Below, piece after piece: positions 50,360 to 59,560 of a stretch of 64,000 bases of DNA. Both the position numbers and the translations under genes were made by a program. Every line of letters begins with the position of its first letter. The first letter of the stretch is position 1. The notes under the pieces were generated by a model. The model was not told the DNA's origin. It did not search any database and was given only the letters and a program-made list of their open reading frames with translations. The stretch is taken from assembly GCA_002418285.1 (NCBI GenBank), contig DIDT01000063.1, positions 98,243 to 162,242 on the forward strand, in the 5' to 3' direction. Origin of the DNA: Phycisphaerales bacterium UBA5793 (GTDB lineage Bacteria > Planctomycetota > Phycisphaerae > Phycisphaerales > UBA5793).

Positions 50360-52446
50360 CACACGTACGCCTTGCGGTTGTAGACGACCCACTCCACGCA
50401 CAGGAACGCCAGCGCCGCGAGCAGGGCCCACGGCCAGAGATTGCGTTTGCGCACTCCTGACTCGGCATCTACCGTGTCCACCGCATCGCGACCAAAACGA
50501 ACCGATTTCGCCGTGGCAATGTCTCCCTCCGCCTCATCGAAAAAGTTCACCGCCACCGCCCGCGTCTGCTCGTCCGTCGTGCTCGGCGTGTGGTACTTGA
50601 AAACATAGAGCCCCGCGACATCAGACGTGTAGCTCGTCATCGACGGATCGATCGGCGTGAGCGGCACGGAAACACCATCGGGCCGCAGGATCGAAATATC
50701 CCCCGCCGTCGAAGGCAACCGCGCCACGATGGCTTGGCCGGGGTGCAGGGCCTCATCCGTCAACGCATCGCCCAACCGGCCGAGGTAGTCCAGCGCGTTC
50801 TGCATGAACTTGACGAGATTGACATCAAACGGCCAGTTCGACGCCACCGGGCGAAATTGCACCGCAATGACTGAGACGCCGCGCTGAAACGCCTCGACCA
50901 CGATCGGACCGTCTGAACCCTCGACCAGCACACTTACCTCGCGCGGCGCCTCGAGCGGCCAGGTCGGCGACATGAACAGCGAGTGGTAGTTCATGTTCAG
51001 ATTGATGGGATGATCCTCTTTCCACGACAGCGCCGTGTTGTTCGTTTTCGATTCACCCTTGGAAAAACCAGGCAACGGCGGGACGATGCCGAAGGTCAGA
51101 TATCGACCGGGGCCGAGCTTCTCCACGTCGACGCCGTCGAGGATGATCAGGTCGTACTTCTCTGTCTCACCCGTCGAGACCAGGTTTGCAAAGTGCTCTG
51201 GCGAAAGGTTCTCGATGCGCTGAAGAAACGGGATGCCCGACATCGCCGATTCAATGATCCACCCGTCCGCCGGCGCCACCAATCCCACGGTCAGTTGCTT
51301 GGCTGGCGGGATCACGGTGTACGCGACGTTGTCCACGGCCAAATCGTCATCGGCGTGCAGGCGAATGCCCACCGTCAGACCGCGCGGATCGCTCAAGGAA
51401 AACGTAACCGAATTTGAACCTGGTTTGAGTTGGGGCGGTGCTTCCGGATCGGTTGCAGAAGCCGCTTCGCTGTCGGGAGGTGGCGACGCCCCGTTCTCGA
51501 CCATTGTGGCGTTGGACTCGGCAACCACCCGCGGATCCGCTTCCGATGCCGCTTCGACCTCAAGCGTGCGCGTCTTGACGAGCAGATCGCCCACGGAAAG
51601 GTCCACGTCGATTGTGCGCGCCTGTTGCGAATAGTTCGCCACGCGCACGTAGATCTCCAGGTTCTCCGCATCCTCCAGCGAGCGCCTCGCACCCAAGGCG
51701 GCAATGCCAACGTTCCAGGTTCCTTCGCTCTTTCCGATGGGTCGATAGACAACGGGCTCGTTCTTCCGCGCCACTTGATCTGCCAGATCGTGAATTCGGC
51801 CGTCGGAAAAGACCAGCAGCGTGGCCGGCGGACCGACATCGCGGCCCGGGCCCTCCGGATTGGTGTTGATGGTGTACGCTCGCGCCAGTTCGATCGCCTC
51901 ACCGATCGCCGTTCCACCATGCGAGGGCGTAATGCGGTTGATCGCTTCGGTGAGTTGCGCCTTACTCGAGGTAAACCCACTGTACACTTGGGCTTCATCG
52001 CTGAAGCCGATGACCATGATCTCTTCCGTGTCGGCCGCACTGCCGAGGATGCCGCCGGTCTTCATGCCATTGACATACTCAACAGCCTGTCGCTTGGCCT
52101 CGTCGAGACGATTGCCCTCGCCATCGACGTCGGTGGCCGACATGCTGGCGGAACGGTCGATGAGGATGACTGTCTTCGCCCCGCGCTGGATGTCGCCAAC
52201 GTACTCCGGCTGCGCGATCGCCAGCAGGATCAGGATCAGCACGAGCAGCTGCAGCAGCAGCAGCCAGCTCATCCGCAACCGTTGAAACAGCGCGTTGGCC
52301 TGCAGATCCTGCACCGACTGCCGCCACAGCAGCGTCGACGGGATGTAGTGCTCGCGCCGCCGCAACTTGAGAAAGTACAGCAGGATCAGCGGCGGAATCA
52401 GACACGCCGCGACCACCGCCGCCAGCCATGGCGTCGCCCACATCAT
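50359..52446 (-). CDS. BatA-like membrane protein with VWA domain
   Basis: 695 residues from the ATG at 52446 (ATGA overlap with the DUF58 gene). The BatA N-terminal module is clear: two helices around LYFLKLRRREHYIPSTLLWR and WLLLLQLLVLILILLAIAQP. A VWA domain follows with the MIDAS site ILIDRSASMSATD and the threonine region TPSHGGTAIGEA, then VFSDGRIHDL. A periplasmic region with a GATase1-like segment (KYDLIILDGVDVEKL) is followed by a C-terminal helix (LWPWALLAALAFLCVEWVVY). These proteins act with MoxR ATPases, but their exact role is not established in planctomycetes. Confidence 0.92.
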   Translation of the reverse strand: MMWATPWLAAVVAACLIPPLILLYFLKLRRREHYIPSTLLWRQSVQDLQANALFQRLRMSWLLLLQLLVLILILLAIAQPEYVGDIQRGAKTVILIDRSASMSATDVDGEGNRLDEAKRQAVEYVNGMKTGGILGSAADTEEIMVIGFSDEAQVYSGFTSSKAQLTEAINRITPSHGGTAIGEAIELARAYTINTNPEGPGRDVGPPATLLVFSDGRIHDLADQVARKNEPVVYRPIGKSEGTWNVGIAALGARRSLEDAENLEIYVRVANYSQQARTIDVDLSVGDLLVKTRTLEVEAASEADPRVVAESNATMVENGASPPPDSEAASATDPEAPPQLKPGSNSVTFSLSDPRGLTVGIRLHADDDLAVDNVAYTVIPPAKQLTVGLVAPADGWIIESAMSGIPFLQRIENLSPEHFANLVSTGETEKYDLIILDGVDVEKLGPGRYLTFGIVPPLPGFSKGESKTNNTALSWKEDHPINLNMNYHSLFMSPTWPLEAPREVSVLVEGSDGPIVVEAFQRGVSVIAVQFRPVASNWPFDVNLVKFMQNALDYLGRLGDALTDEALHPGQAIVARLPSTAGDISILRPDGVSVPLTPIDPSMTSYTSDVAGLYVFKYHTPSTTDEQTRAVAVNFFDEAEGDIATAKSVRFGRDAVDTVDAESGVRKRNLWPWALLAALAFLCVEWVVYNRKAYV

Positions 52447-53387
52447 TTGAGCAAACCTCGCTTGCGCAAATAGTCCATGACCAGCGTGTCCATGCTCATG
52501 TCCGTCCGCAAAACCATGTGCACCATCGAGCGGCGAATGCAGTGGTCGCGCAATTGCCCGCAATACGCGTTGAGATTCTCTTTGTACCGCTTGAGCAGCG
52601 CCGCCGAAACCGACACTTCGGCGGTGTTTCCGTCCTCCATGTCGCGCAACTTGAGATCACCACTGAGCGCATTGGACCCGCCGGGGTCAATCTCCTGCGG
52701 ACTGAGCGTCTGCATGACGAAGGTGTCAAACCCGCCGCCGACCAGGTAGCGCAGTCCCTTCTCGTAGCCAGTCTTGTACAGGAAGTCCGAGAGGATGACC
52801 ATCACCCCGCGTCCCTGACGGCTCAGCGCCACGGTCTTCATCGCCGCTTCGAAATTGGTCGTGCCATCCGACTGCAGATCAAGAATCCACTGCCCCATCT
52901 GCTGCGTCTTGCGCCGGCCGCGCAGGTTGGTCAATCGGTGCTTGACCCCCTCGCCAAACGACACCAGCGTGACGCGGTTGTAATTGACCAGGCCGATGTA
53001 GCCCAGCGCCATCGCGAGCTTCTGGCAGAACGTCAGCTTGTCCGGCTCGCCGTAGTCCATCGACATCGATGAATCGATCACGATGAAGAACGAAAGGTCC
53101 TCTTCTTCAAGGAACATCTTGAGAAACAACTGATCGAGTCGCGCGTAGACGTTCCAGTCGATGTAGCGCAGGTCGTCCCCGGGAACATAATTGCGGTAGT
53201 CGGCAAACTCAACGCTCTGACCTCGTTTCTTGCTCCGCCGCTCGCCCTGCAGTTTGCCGGCAAAGATCTTGCGCGAAACAACATCGAGTTGATCCAGACG
53301 CGACATGAGCCGCGAATCGATCAGATCATCAATCCGCTGAGGCCGCTTGCGGCGGCTCTGGGGCATGGCGGTGGAGGCCTGCGTCAT
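52443..53387 (-). CDS. DUF58 domain protein with VWA-like fold
   Basis: 314 residues. DUF58 signature: GERRSKKRGQSVEFADYRNY, then VPGDDLRYIDWNVYARLD. A VWA-type site, FIVIDSSMSMDYGE, follows, with NYNRVTLVSFGEG and TNFEAAMKTVALS. No membrane helix is present, so the protein is cytoplasmic. It is the usual partner of MoxR ATPases and BatA proteins, probably presenting targets for chaperone-like remodelling. Fifty bases after moxR; overlaps the BatA-like gene. Confidence 0.93.
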   Translation of the reverse strand: MTQASTAMPQSRRKRPQRIDDLIDSRLMSRLDQLDVVSRKIFAGKLQGERRSKKRGQSVEFADYRNYVPGDDLRYIDWNVYARLDQLFLKMFLEEEDLSFFIVIDSSMSMDYGEPDKLTFCQKLAMALGYIGLVNYNRVTLVSFGEGVKHRLTNLRGRRKTQQMGQWILDLQSDGTTNFEAAMKTVALSRQGRGVMVILSDFLYKTGYEKGLRYLVGGGFDTFVMQTLSPQEIDPGGSNALSGDLKLRDMEDGNTAEVSVSAALLKRYKENLNAYCGQLRDHCIRRSMVHMVLRTDMSMDTLVMDYLRKRGLLK

Positions 53388-53437
53388 CGAATCGACATTC
53401 CCTTCTCAACATCATGCGGGATCGTCGCCCGCGCGTT

Positions 53438-54514
53438 TCACCGGCCGTTGACCTGGACGCTTGCCAGGCCATCTTCCTGCTCACATGGCACGATTCGCAC
53501 CAGTTCGTTGATCACATCATCGCTGGAAACGTCTTCCGCCTCGGCCTCGAAGTTAACCATCACCCGGTGCCGAAGCGCCGGCAACGCCATCTGCTGGATG
53601 TCGCGGAATGAAACAGCAAAACGACCGTCCACCACCGCACGAACCTTGGCGCCCAGAATCAGCGCCTGCGCGCCGCGTGGACTCACGCCGACCCGCACGT
53701 ACCGGTTCGTCACAGAAGGGGTGCTGGTTCCACCCGGATGCGTGGCAAGCACCAGACGAATGGCGTAATCCTGCACATGGTCGGCGACCACCACGCCGCG
53801 GATCAGTTGCTGCGCGTGAAGAATGTGCTCGCCGTCAATGATCGGCTTGACGTCCGGCAGTCCTCCCGCCGTCGTGCGCTCGAGAATCTTGGTCATCTCC
53901 CCGCGCGTGGTGTACGGCACGACCAGCTTGAACAGAAACCGATCCAGTTGCGCTTCGGGCAACAGGTACGTCCCTTCCTGCTCGATGGGGTTCTGCGTCG
54001 CCAGAACGATGAACGGCTCAGCGAGTTTGTAGGTCCTGCCCGCCACCGTTACACGCCGCTCCTGCATCGCCTCAAGCAGCGCCGATTGCGTCTTGGGCGT
54101 CGCGCGGTTCACTTCATCCGCCAGCACGATCTGCGCAAAGATCGGTCCGGCGCGGAATTCCAGCGACCGCCGGCCGGTCGAACGGTTTTCCATCACGATA
54201 TTCGTACCCACGATGTCCGCCGGCATGAGATCTGGCGTGAATTGAATGCGACTGAACGGCAGCAGCAGCGCTTGCGAAAGCGTCCGCACCAGCAGCGTCT
54301 TGCCCAGACCCGGCACACCTTCGAGCAGGATGTGGCCGTTGGCAAAGAGACCCACGATCGTCAGATCAACGATCTCGTCCTGGCCGACGATGACCTTGCC
54401 GATCTCGTTCTTGAGATTCGTAAGCACGCCGCGCAGCGCCTCGCAACGCTTGACGACTTCGGTGGCACTATTCTGGAGCAGGCGGAGTTCAGGGAGTTGG
54501 AGCGCTTCAGCCAT
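53438..54514 (-). CDS. moxR: MoxR family AAA+ ATPase
   Basis: 358 residues from the ATG at 54514, inside the 3' end of the preceding gene (8-base overlap). Walker A is GVPGLGKT, Walker B is IVLADEVNRATPKTQSALLE, sensor 1 is IVLATQNPIEQEGTYLLPEA, and the arginine-containing LDRFLFKLVVPY follows. The C-terminal lid domain is intact. MoxR ATPases are chaperone-like proteins that assemble or activate enzymes together with VWA proteins. Here four partner genes with VWA or VWA-like folds flank it. Confidence 0.95.
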   Translation of the reverse strand: MAEALQLPELRLLQNSATEVVKRCEALRGVLTNLKNEIGKVIVGQDEIVDLTIVGLFANGHILLEGVPGLGKTLLVRTLSQALLLPFSRIQFTPDLMPADIVGTNIVMENRSTGRRSLEFRAGPIFAQIVLADEVNRATPKTQSALLEAMQERRVTVAGRTYKLAEPFIVLATQNPIEQEGTYLLPEAQLDRFLFKLVVPYTTRGEMTKILERTTAGGLPDVKPIIDGEHILHAQQLIRGVVVADHVQDYAIRLVLATHPGGTSTPSVTNRYVRVGVSPRGAQALILGAKVRAVVDGRFAVSFRDIQQMALPALRHRVMVNFEAEAEDVSSDDVINELVRIVPCEQEDGLASVQVNGR

Positions 54515-57500
54515 TGCCCGCGCCTCCCTGCGGTTTGTTCTTGTCCTTCCCCTGCTCCCGGGCCCGGCGCTTCGCTTCGAGCAGGCGCGAGGTGTACGAG
54601 CCTTCCTCAGCATCATCGGCCTTGGGTTCGGGCTTGGAGCGATCGGGCTTCACCTTCTTGAGCGAGCCATCGCCATCCTCAGCGCCGACCTCATCGAGAC
54701 CAATGACCGATCCTGCCGCCCCGGCATCGGCTTCAAAACGAGCCTCCGCCGCCGCTTGCGAGTCCGCCACTTCCTGCGGCGACTTGCGGAGCGCCGTCAC
54801 GCGATCCTGAACCTCGCTGCGCGTCTGCTTGAGTCGATCGAGGCTCTGTCCCGCAGATGACTCACCACCGTGCATCAACGCATACATGCGACGTCGCAAC
54901 GCGATCGGATCGATGGCCAGCCGCCGCGCTGCAACATCCATGAGAAAGAGTGACGCCGCGATGATCGCCATAAGCGGCCAGATGTCCGTCAGGCTCTTGG
55001 GCGTCTCCAGCCCCTCGCGGTTGAACAGATCCGCCTGCGTTGGATCGCTCGGCAGTTCGCGCCCATACGTGGCTTGCGAAACAGCTGTCATCAGCGGTGC
55101 ATTATCGCGCAGTGAGCTGAACTCCGGGCTGTATGGCACCGAAACGCCCGATTGGATCGAACTTCGCTCGCCCTCGGGGTTCTCATAGATCATGTTGGCG
55201 ATCCACGAACCCTCGCGATCGACCGTGTACTCGCCCCGCCACTTGCCCGGCCCGATCTGCTGCAGGTTGAAGAGTTGCTCTTTGAGATCAGGCGAGATCA
55301 CCACGCCCGAGATCTTGCCGAAGTTTGCGAACGTGTTGTCCGAGCCAAGCACATTCACTTCGACAACGGCCTTGTTGCCCTCGATGCGCGTCGACTGCTG
55401 GATGTTGGACGGTGCGGCCGGACGCATCGACCAGCGCACGATCTGCTCCCAGAAAGCCTGGAAGTCAGCCCAGTCCACCCACGCAAGCGCCCATCGACTG
55501 CTCACGTCGCTCGTAAACGCCACACTCTTTCCCAGGCCGTATTGCCACTGCGCCATGATCGGATCGCGATCGCCGAAGTTGCTCACGATTTCCGGGTCAT
55601 AGCCCGGCCGCGGCGCCGTGAGCACGTAACCCTGCACGGTCGGCAACGCGGGCCAGCGACCGACAAACGGTCCGGGTCGCCCCGTCGGCTGATGAATGGT
55701 CTGGTACGTTTCGCCCTCGACGATGAGCGATCGCCGAACAATCATCGCTTCTTTGATGAAGATCTTGGGCATCTGGTTGGGCCGCTGCGGGTTGTACGCC
55801 GTGCCCCCCGTCTGCCGGGCGATGTTGGCCATCTGTTGCACGTCCTGCGGATTGCCGTGCCCGCCGGCAATAACCGTCGAAATGGAAATCTTCGCCGCGA
55901 TGAACTGATTGATCATCGCCTGCGAAGGCGGACTCGGATCGCCATCAGAGATGATGATGACGTGCTTCTGGCCGGCCCGGTTGTTCTGGAGCGCGGTGAG
56001 CGCCATCTGCATCGACGGCGTGAAGTCGGGCATGTCGCCCATCGTCATCTTCTTGATGGCACTGATCGGCGCGGACTTGTCACCCGCCGGACCAAGTGGA
56101 AACACCCAGTTGCAACCGTTGTTCGGCCCGCCGACGCCCCAGTCAAAGTCGATGATGCCGACGTCATCAAGCCGGCTCAGCGCCTCGACGGCCGAGATGG
56201 CGCACTGCTGTCCCCAGTAATTGCCTTGGGGAATCTCGCTGCTGTGCATGATGCACACCAGCGCTCCCTTGGGCATCTGGCTCTTCTCCGGCGGATCGAG
56301 ACGCACGGGCAGGGCCTTGGACACTTCGCTGTTGATCCACCCGCCCGCGCCGAAGCTGTCCGGCCCGCCGAGCATGATCAGGCCGCCGCCGATGTCATGC
56401 ACGTACCGCCGCAGCGCATCATCCACGCCAGCGCCGAAGGCATGCGCCGGCACGTTGGCCAGCACGATCGAGTCGTACCCGGACAGGAAGAGCAGATCGC
56501 TCGTCACCTCGTTGGGCAGCGCCGTATCCACTTCGATCGCCGCATCATGCATGGCCGCGCGGAATGACGCGGTCTCCTCGGCGGTCTCGTGAATGACCAG
56601 CACCCGACCTTCGCCGCCCACGACCACGACAGCGTCGGCGCGGTTGTTGGTCGCGATCGGATCGTCGTCCGGGTTGTCCGGCTCAAACACGGCGCGGAAT
56701 CGCTGCGGCCCTTTCTGCGAAAGGGTCAGCGTCACCGTGCGGACGTTGATCCCTTCCTCGAGCGTCACCGGCACGCTCATGCTTGATTGCTCTTCCGGAC
56801 TCAGATCGATCAGCGTGTCGTTCTGATACAGCGAGATCCGTCCCGTCGTCGCCTGCCGGCTGCGCAAGGCAAAGCGAAGTGAGATCGGCTGACCCTCACG
56901 CGCCATTGACGGCGCCATGATCCGCTCGAACATCACTTCCTTCTGATAGTCGTACGTCAGCTTGAGCACATCGATAGGGATCTTGTTGGCCCGCGCAATG
57001 TCCGCCACCGCCATCACGTTGCCTGTCGTCTCGTTTCCGTCGCTGACCAGCACGAATCGCACTGCACTGTCGCGCGGGGCAATCGCCAGGCCCAGGCGCA
57101 CCGCGTGCGCCAGGTTGGTGGCATTTCGTTCTTCAATTGTCGTACCCGGATCGAGGATGGTCGCGCGATCCACCGCCTGCACGACGCGCGCTTCACCGCC
57201 GATGTTGATGACGCCGAGCCGATCGAACGGCTGTTTGCCTTCAGGGTCGTCCGACGCCTGGCGCAGGTAGTCGAGGGCATACGCCTCGAGCTGATGCGAG
57301 ATCGAGTTGCTCCGGTCGATCATGAGGATGACCGTCATGCTCTCGCTGCGCTCGAGCCACTTGGGCTGGGCGATGGTCACGGCGATGAGCAGGATCACCA
57401 GCGAACGCAGCGAGCAGATGATGCCCCGCCGCAGCACCGACATTCCAGTGAGGTGCCTCCACCCGAACCAGACGATGGGCACGATGAGCAATGAAAGCAA

Positions 57501-57539
57501 CAGAGCGCCGGGATTGTCGAACTGAATGGGCAAGTCCAT
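54507..57539 (-). CDS. Very large VWA domain membrane protein
   Basis: 1010 residues from the ATG at 57539; 13 more residues upstream are rejected. Two N-terminal helices (about 10-55) resemble BatA. VWA domain 1 is at about 60-230, with LMIDRSNSISHQLEAY as the MIDAS. A beta region follows, then a GATase1-like domain at about 320-400 (GYDSIVLANVPAHAFG, GGGLIMLGGPDSFG). VWA domain 2 lies at about 480-600 (VGIIDFDWGVGGPNNG, then HVIIISDGDPSPPSQA). A C-terminal helix (WPLMAIIAASLFLMDVAAR) precedes a charged tail (SKPEPKADDAEEGSY, KDKNKPQGG). It heads the operon and is probably its structural hub. Proteins of this architecture are common in planctomycetes and uncharacterised. Confidence 0.88.
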   Translation of the reverse strand: MDLPIQFDNPGALLLSLLIVPIVWFGWRHLTGMSVLRRGIICSLRSLVILLIAVTIAQPKWLERSESMTVILMIDRSNSISHQLEAYALDYLRQASDDPEGKQPFDRLGVINIGGEARVVQAVDRATILDPGTTIEERNATNLAHAVRLGLAIAPRDSAVRFVLVSDGNETTGNVMAVADIARANKIPIDVLKLTYDYQKEVMFERIMAPSMAREGQPISLRFALRSRQATTGRISLYQNDTLIDLSPEEQSSMSVPVTLEEGINVRTVTLTLSQKGPQRFRAVFEPDNPDDDPIATNNRADAVVVVGGEGRVLVIHETAEETASFRAAMHDAAIEVDTALPNEVTSDLLFLSGYDSIVLANVPAHAFGAGVDDALRRYVHDIGGGLIMLGGPDSFGAGGWINSEVSKALPVRLDPPEKSQMPKGALVCIMHSSEIPQGNYWGQQCAISAVEALSRLDDVGIIDFDWGVGGPNNGCNWVFPLGPAGDKSAPISAIKKMTMGDMPDFTPSMQMALTALQNNRAGQKHVIIISDGDPSPPSQAMINQFIAAKISISTVIAGGHGNPQDVQQMANIARQTGGTAYNPQRPNQMPKIFIKEAMIVRRSLIVEGETYQTIHQPTGRPGPFVGRWPALPTVQGYVLTAPRPGYDPEIVSNFGDRDPIMAQWQYGLGKSVAFTSDVSSRWALAWVDWADFQAFWEQIVRWSMRPAAPSNIQQSTRIEGNKAVVEVNVLGSDNTFANFGKISGVVISPDLKEQLFNLQQIGPGKWRGEYTVDREGSWIANMIYENPEGERSSIQSGVSVPYSPEFSSLRDNAPLMTAVSQATYGRELPSDPTQADLFNREGLETPKSLTDIWPLMAIIAASLFLMDVAARRLAIDPIALRRRMYALMHGGESSAGQSLDRLKQTRSEVQDRVTALRKSPQEVADSQAAAEARFEADAGAAGSVIGLDEVGAEDGDGSLKKVKPDRSKPEPKADDAEEGSYTSRLLEAKRRAREQGKDKNKPQGGAGNG

Positions 57540-57685
57540 CAGCCTCGCGCTGGCGTGTGTTCGGCCGTCGCGACGCAACGGTCATGGCATTATACCGAAG
57601 GCGATGGCGCGCATGTCGCGAGCGGGCGCAGAATTCCATCAGCGTTTCATCAAATCGCTCGCGGATGATCTGAACTGACTTGCGC

Positions 57686-58234
57686 TCAGGTTGCCAGAGC
57701 CGGGGCCGGGATCGGCATGTCATACTCGCGGGCCGTCTTCTTGGCGCCGCGGGGCAGGCCGATCGTCTGGGCGGTGATCTTGTCCTGCAACCGCATAAGT
57801 CCTTCGATGAGCGCTTCGGGACGGGGCGGACAGCCAGGCACGTAGATATCCACCGGCACAACCAGATCCACGCCCTTGACCACGTGATAGCCATACTTGA
57901 AGTATGGCCCGCCGCCCACGGTGCAGGCGCCCATCGCAATTACATACTTGGGATCGGGCATCTGCTCATAGAGGCGCCGCACGCGCGAAGCCATCTTGTA
58001 CGTCACCGTTCCCGCCACGATCATCAGATCCGACTGACGCGGCGTGGCTCGAAAGGCGCCAGCTCCAAACCGGTCGACATCGAAGCGCGACGCGCCAAAC
58101 GCCATCATCTCGATCGCGCAGCACGCCAGACCGAAAGTCATCGGCCAGATGCTCGATTTCCGCGCCCAGTTGAGCGCGAAATCGACGCCGGTGATGATCA
58201 GGTTCTCTTCGAAACGATTCTCAATCCAACTCAT
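57686..58234 (-). CDS. nuoB: NADH-quinone oxidoreductase subunit B (NuoB-like)
   Basis: 182 residues from the ATG at 58234 in MSWIENRFEENLI; GTG or ATG at 58270/58267 would add 12 or 11 residues. The four ligands of the N2 iron-sulfur cluster are visible: GLACCAIEMMA (two adjacent cysteines), GACTVGGG and VPGCPPRPEALIEGL. SSIWPMTFGLACC and DLMIVAGTVTYKMA are highly conserved in NuoB. The subunit sits at the junction of the peripheral arm and the quinone site of complex I. No other nuo gene is in the window. Confidence 0.96.
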   Translation of the reverse strand: MSWIENRFEENLIITGVDFALNWARKSSIWPMTFGLACCAIEMMAFGASRFDVDRFGAGAFRATPRQSDLMIVAGTVTYKMASRVRRLYEQMPDPKYVIAMGACTVGGGPYFKYGYHVVKGVDLVVPVDIYVPGCPPRPEALIEGLMRLQDKITAQTIGLPRGAKKTAREYDMPIPAPALAT

Positions 58235-58358
58235 GGTCGATCCGGTTCCATGTCCAGAAGCAGGCATCACGCCTGTGGCGGTTTACTGAGGTTCGATCAT
58301 AGTTCAATCAACTGCAATGAACCACCGCGAGCAACAGGCTCACGTGCTCAACAACGAG

Positions 58359-58394
58359 AAAAAACGAACGGGTCGCCAGTTTCCCGGCGACCCG
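58359..58394 (-). terminator. Terminator after the secretin-like gene
   Basis: A perfect 9-base stem (CGGGTCGCC with GGCGACCCG, 58369-58394) lies 27 bases past the stop at 58421. On the minus strand it is followed by TTCG and then a run of six T (58364-58359). It separates this gene from nuoB. Confidence 0.85.
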
Positions 58395-58420
58395 CAGTTA
58401 GGTCAAAGATGCCGCTGGAC

Positions 58421-59362
58421 TTACTTGCCCGGATCGCCCGAGTCGATCACGCGGCCGCCGACGAGCACCGGAATGCTCGATTCTTCGATGTCGATGATCT
58501 TGGCGATGCCCCAGTCACCAGTCAGCGTGACGTAGCGCGGAGCGGGAATGGCATGGGCCAGACCCATCGCACCGCCGGCGTTGGCCGATGAACCGGTGCC
58601 GCGCACCCGTGCGGGAGCGAACGGATAGCCGCCCACCTGACGATGCAGGTAGTCGGTCGCGTTGATGATCAGGTTGCCGCGGAAGTAACGGATGCTGCCA
58701 CCGTCACCACCGAGCGATTCCCACTGATTGGGCTCGACGATGGAGGTGATGATGTCGATCAGTTCCTGAGCCTGAGTGGCTTCGTCACCGCGGGCGATGT
58801 TGTTCTGATCATTCTGATTGTCGCTGCCGAAGATGCTTCCGCTGCTGCTGCCGCCCTGTCCGCTCTGCGAGGCGCTCTGGAGCACCTGGTCGAGATCGAG
58901 CTGCGGGGCGTTGTCAAATCGCGGCGCGGTGAAGAGCAGTTCGCGCACCGGGTAGATGCGGACGTACTTCTCTTTGTTCAACTGAGCCTTGGTGCCGATC
59001 TCGACAAAGCCGTCGCCGAGCACCCACGTCGTCTCCTCGTCCGTCGCCTGCTTCATGACGAGTTCGAGAATGGTGAGCAGCGAAGTGGGGTTCTTGAGTT
59101 GCAGCGTGATCTTGGCGTTGGGGTCGAACCCCTCACCAAAGCCCTGTTCGTTCCACTTGGCGAGAATGTCAAGCCCGGCGAGTTCGGAAAGGAACCCGAC
59201 CACGGAACGGAATTCGTGACCGCTGAAATTCACCTCGGGCAGTTGCGTATTGAGCAATTTGCCAAGTGCGATAGACCGGGCCTGCTGATCCTGCGCCGAG
59301 GCCACAGCCACTGCACCACCCAGAACAGCCGTCGCGGCGAGAGTCATGATGAAACGACGCAT
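58421..59362 (-). CDS. Exported protein with secretin N-domain-like architecture
   Basis: 313 residues from the ATG at 59362, preceded by AAGGAG. The signal peptide ends at VASAQ. Residues about 40-120 resemble a secretin/TonB short N-terminal (STN) domain (VNFSGHEFRSVVGFLSELAG, then LDILAKWN). Another mixed alpha/beta domain follows with KYVRIYPVRELLFTAPRFDN and a Ser/Gly/Asn/Gln-rich loop. ELIDIITSIVEPNQWESLGGD and IRYFRGNLIINATDYLHRQV match the repeated N-domains of type II and IV secretins. There is no channel-forming secretin domain, so it is not a complete secretin. Exact role unknown. Its own terminator follows. Confidence 0.82.
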   Translation of the reverse strand: MRRFIMTLAATAVLGGAVAVASAQDQQARSIALGKLLNTQLPEVNFSGHEFRSVVGFLSELAGLDILAKWNEQGFGEGFDPNAKITLQLKNPTSLLTILELVMKQATDEETTWVLGDGFVEIGTKAQLNKEKYVRIYPVRELLFTAPRFDNAPQLDLDQVLQSASQSGQGGSSSGSIFGSDNQNDQNNIARGDEATQAQELIDIITSIVEPNQWESLGGDGGSIRYFRGNLIINATDYLHRQVGGYPFAPARVRGTGSSANAGGAMGLAHAIPAPRYVTLTGDWGIAKIIDIEESSIPVLVGGRVIDSGDPGK

Positions 59363-59560
59363 GAGAAGTCTCCTTGCCTGATAGAGGCCACGGGCGGTCG
59401 CTCTTGCCGCCTTCACTACTCTGGATGATAGCACCAGGCGGGGCTGGCACAATCTACTCAAATCTCGACCGATTGTTCCGCCTTCGGTCTCCCGAATCCA
59501 CATCGGCACAATAGGCGCCTCGATTCCACGCCCGCCCCTAAAGACCCCCAACCGGCTCTT

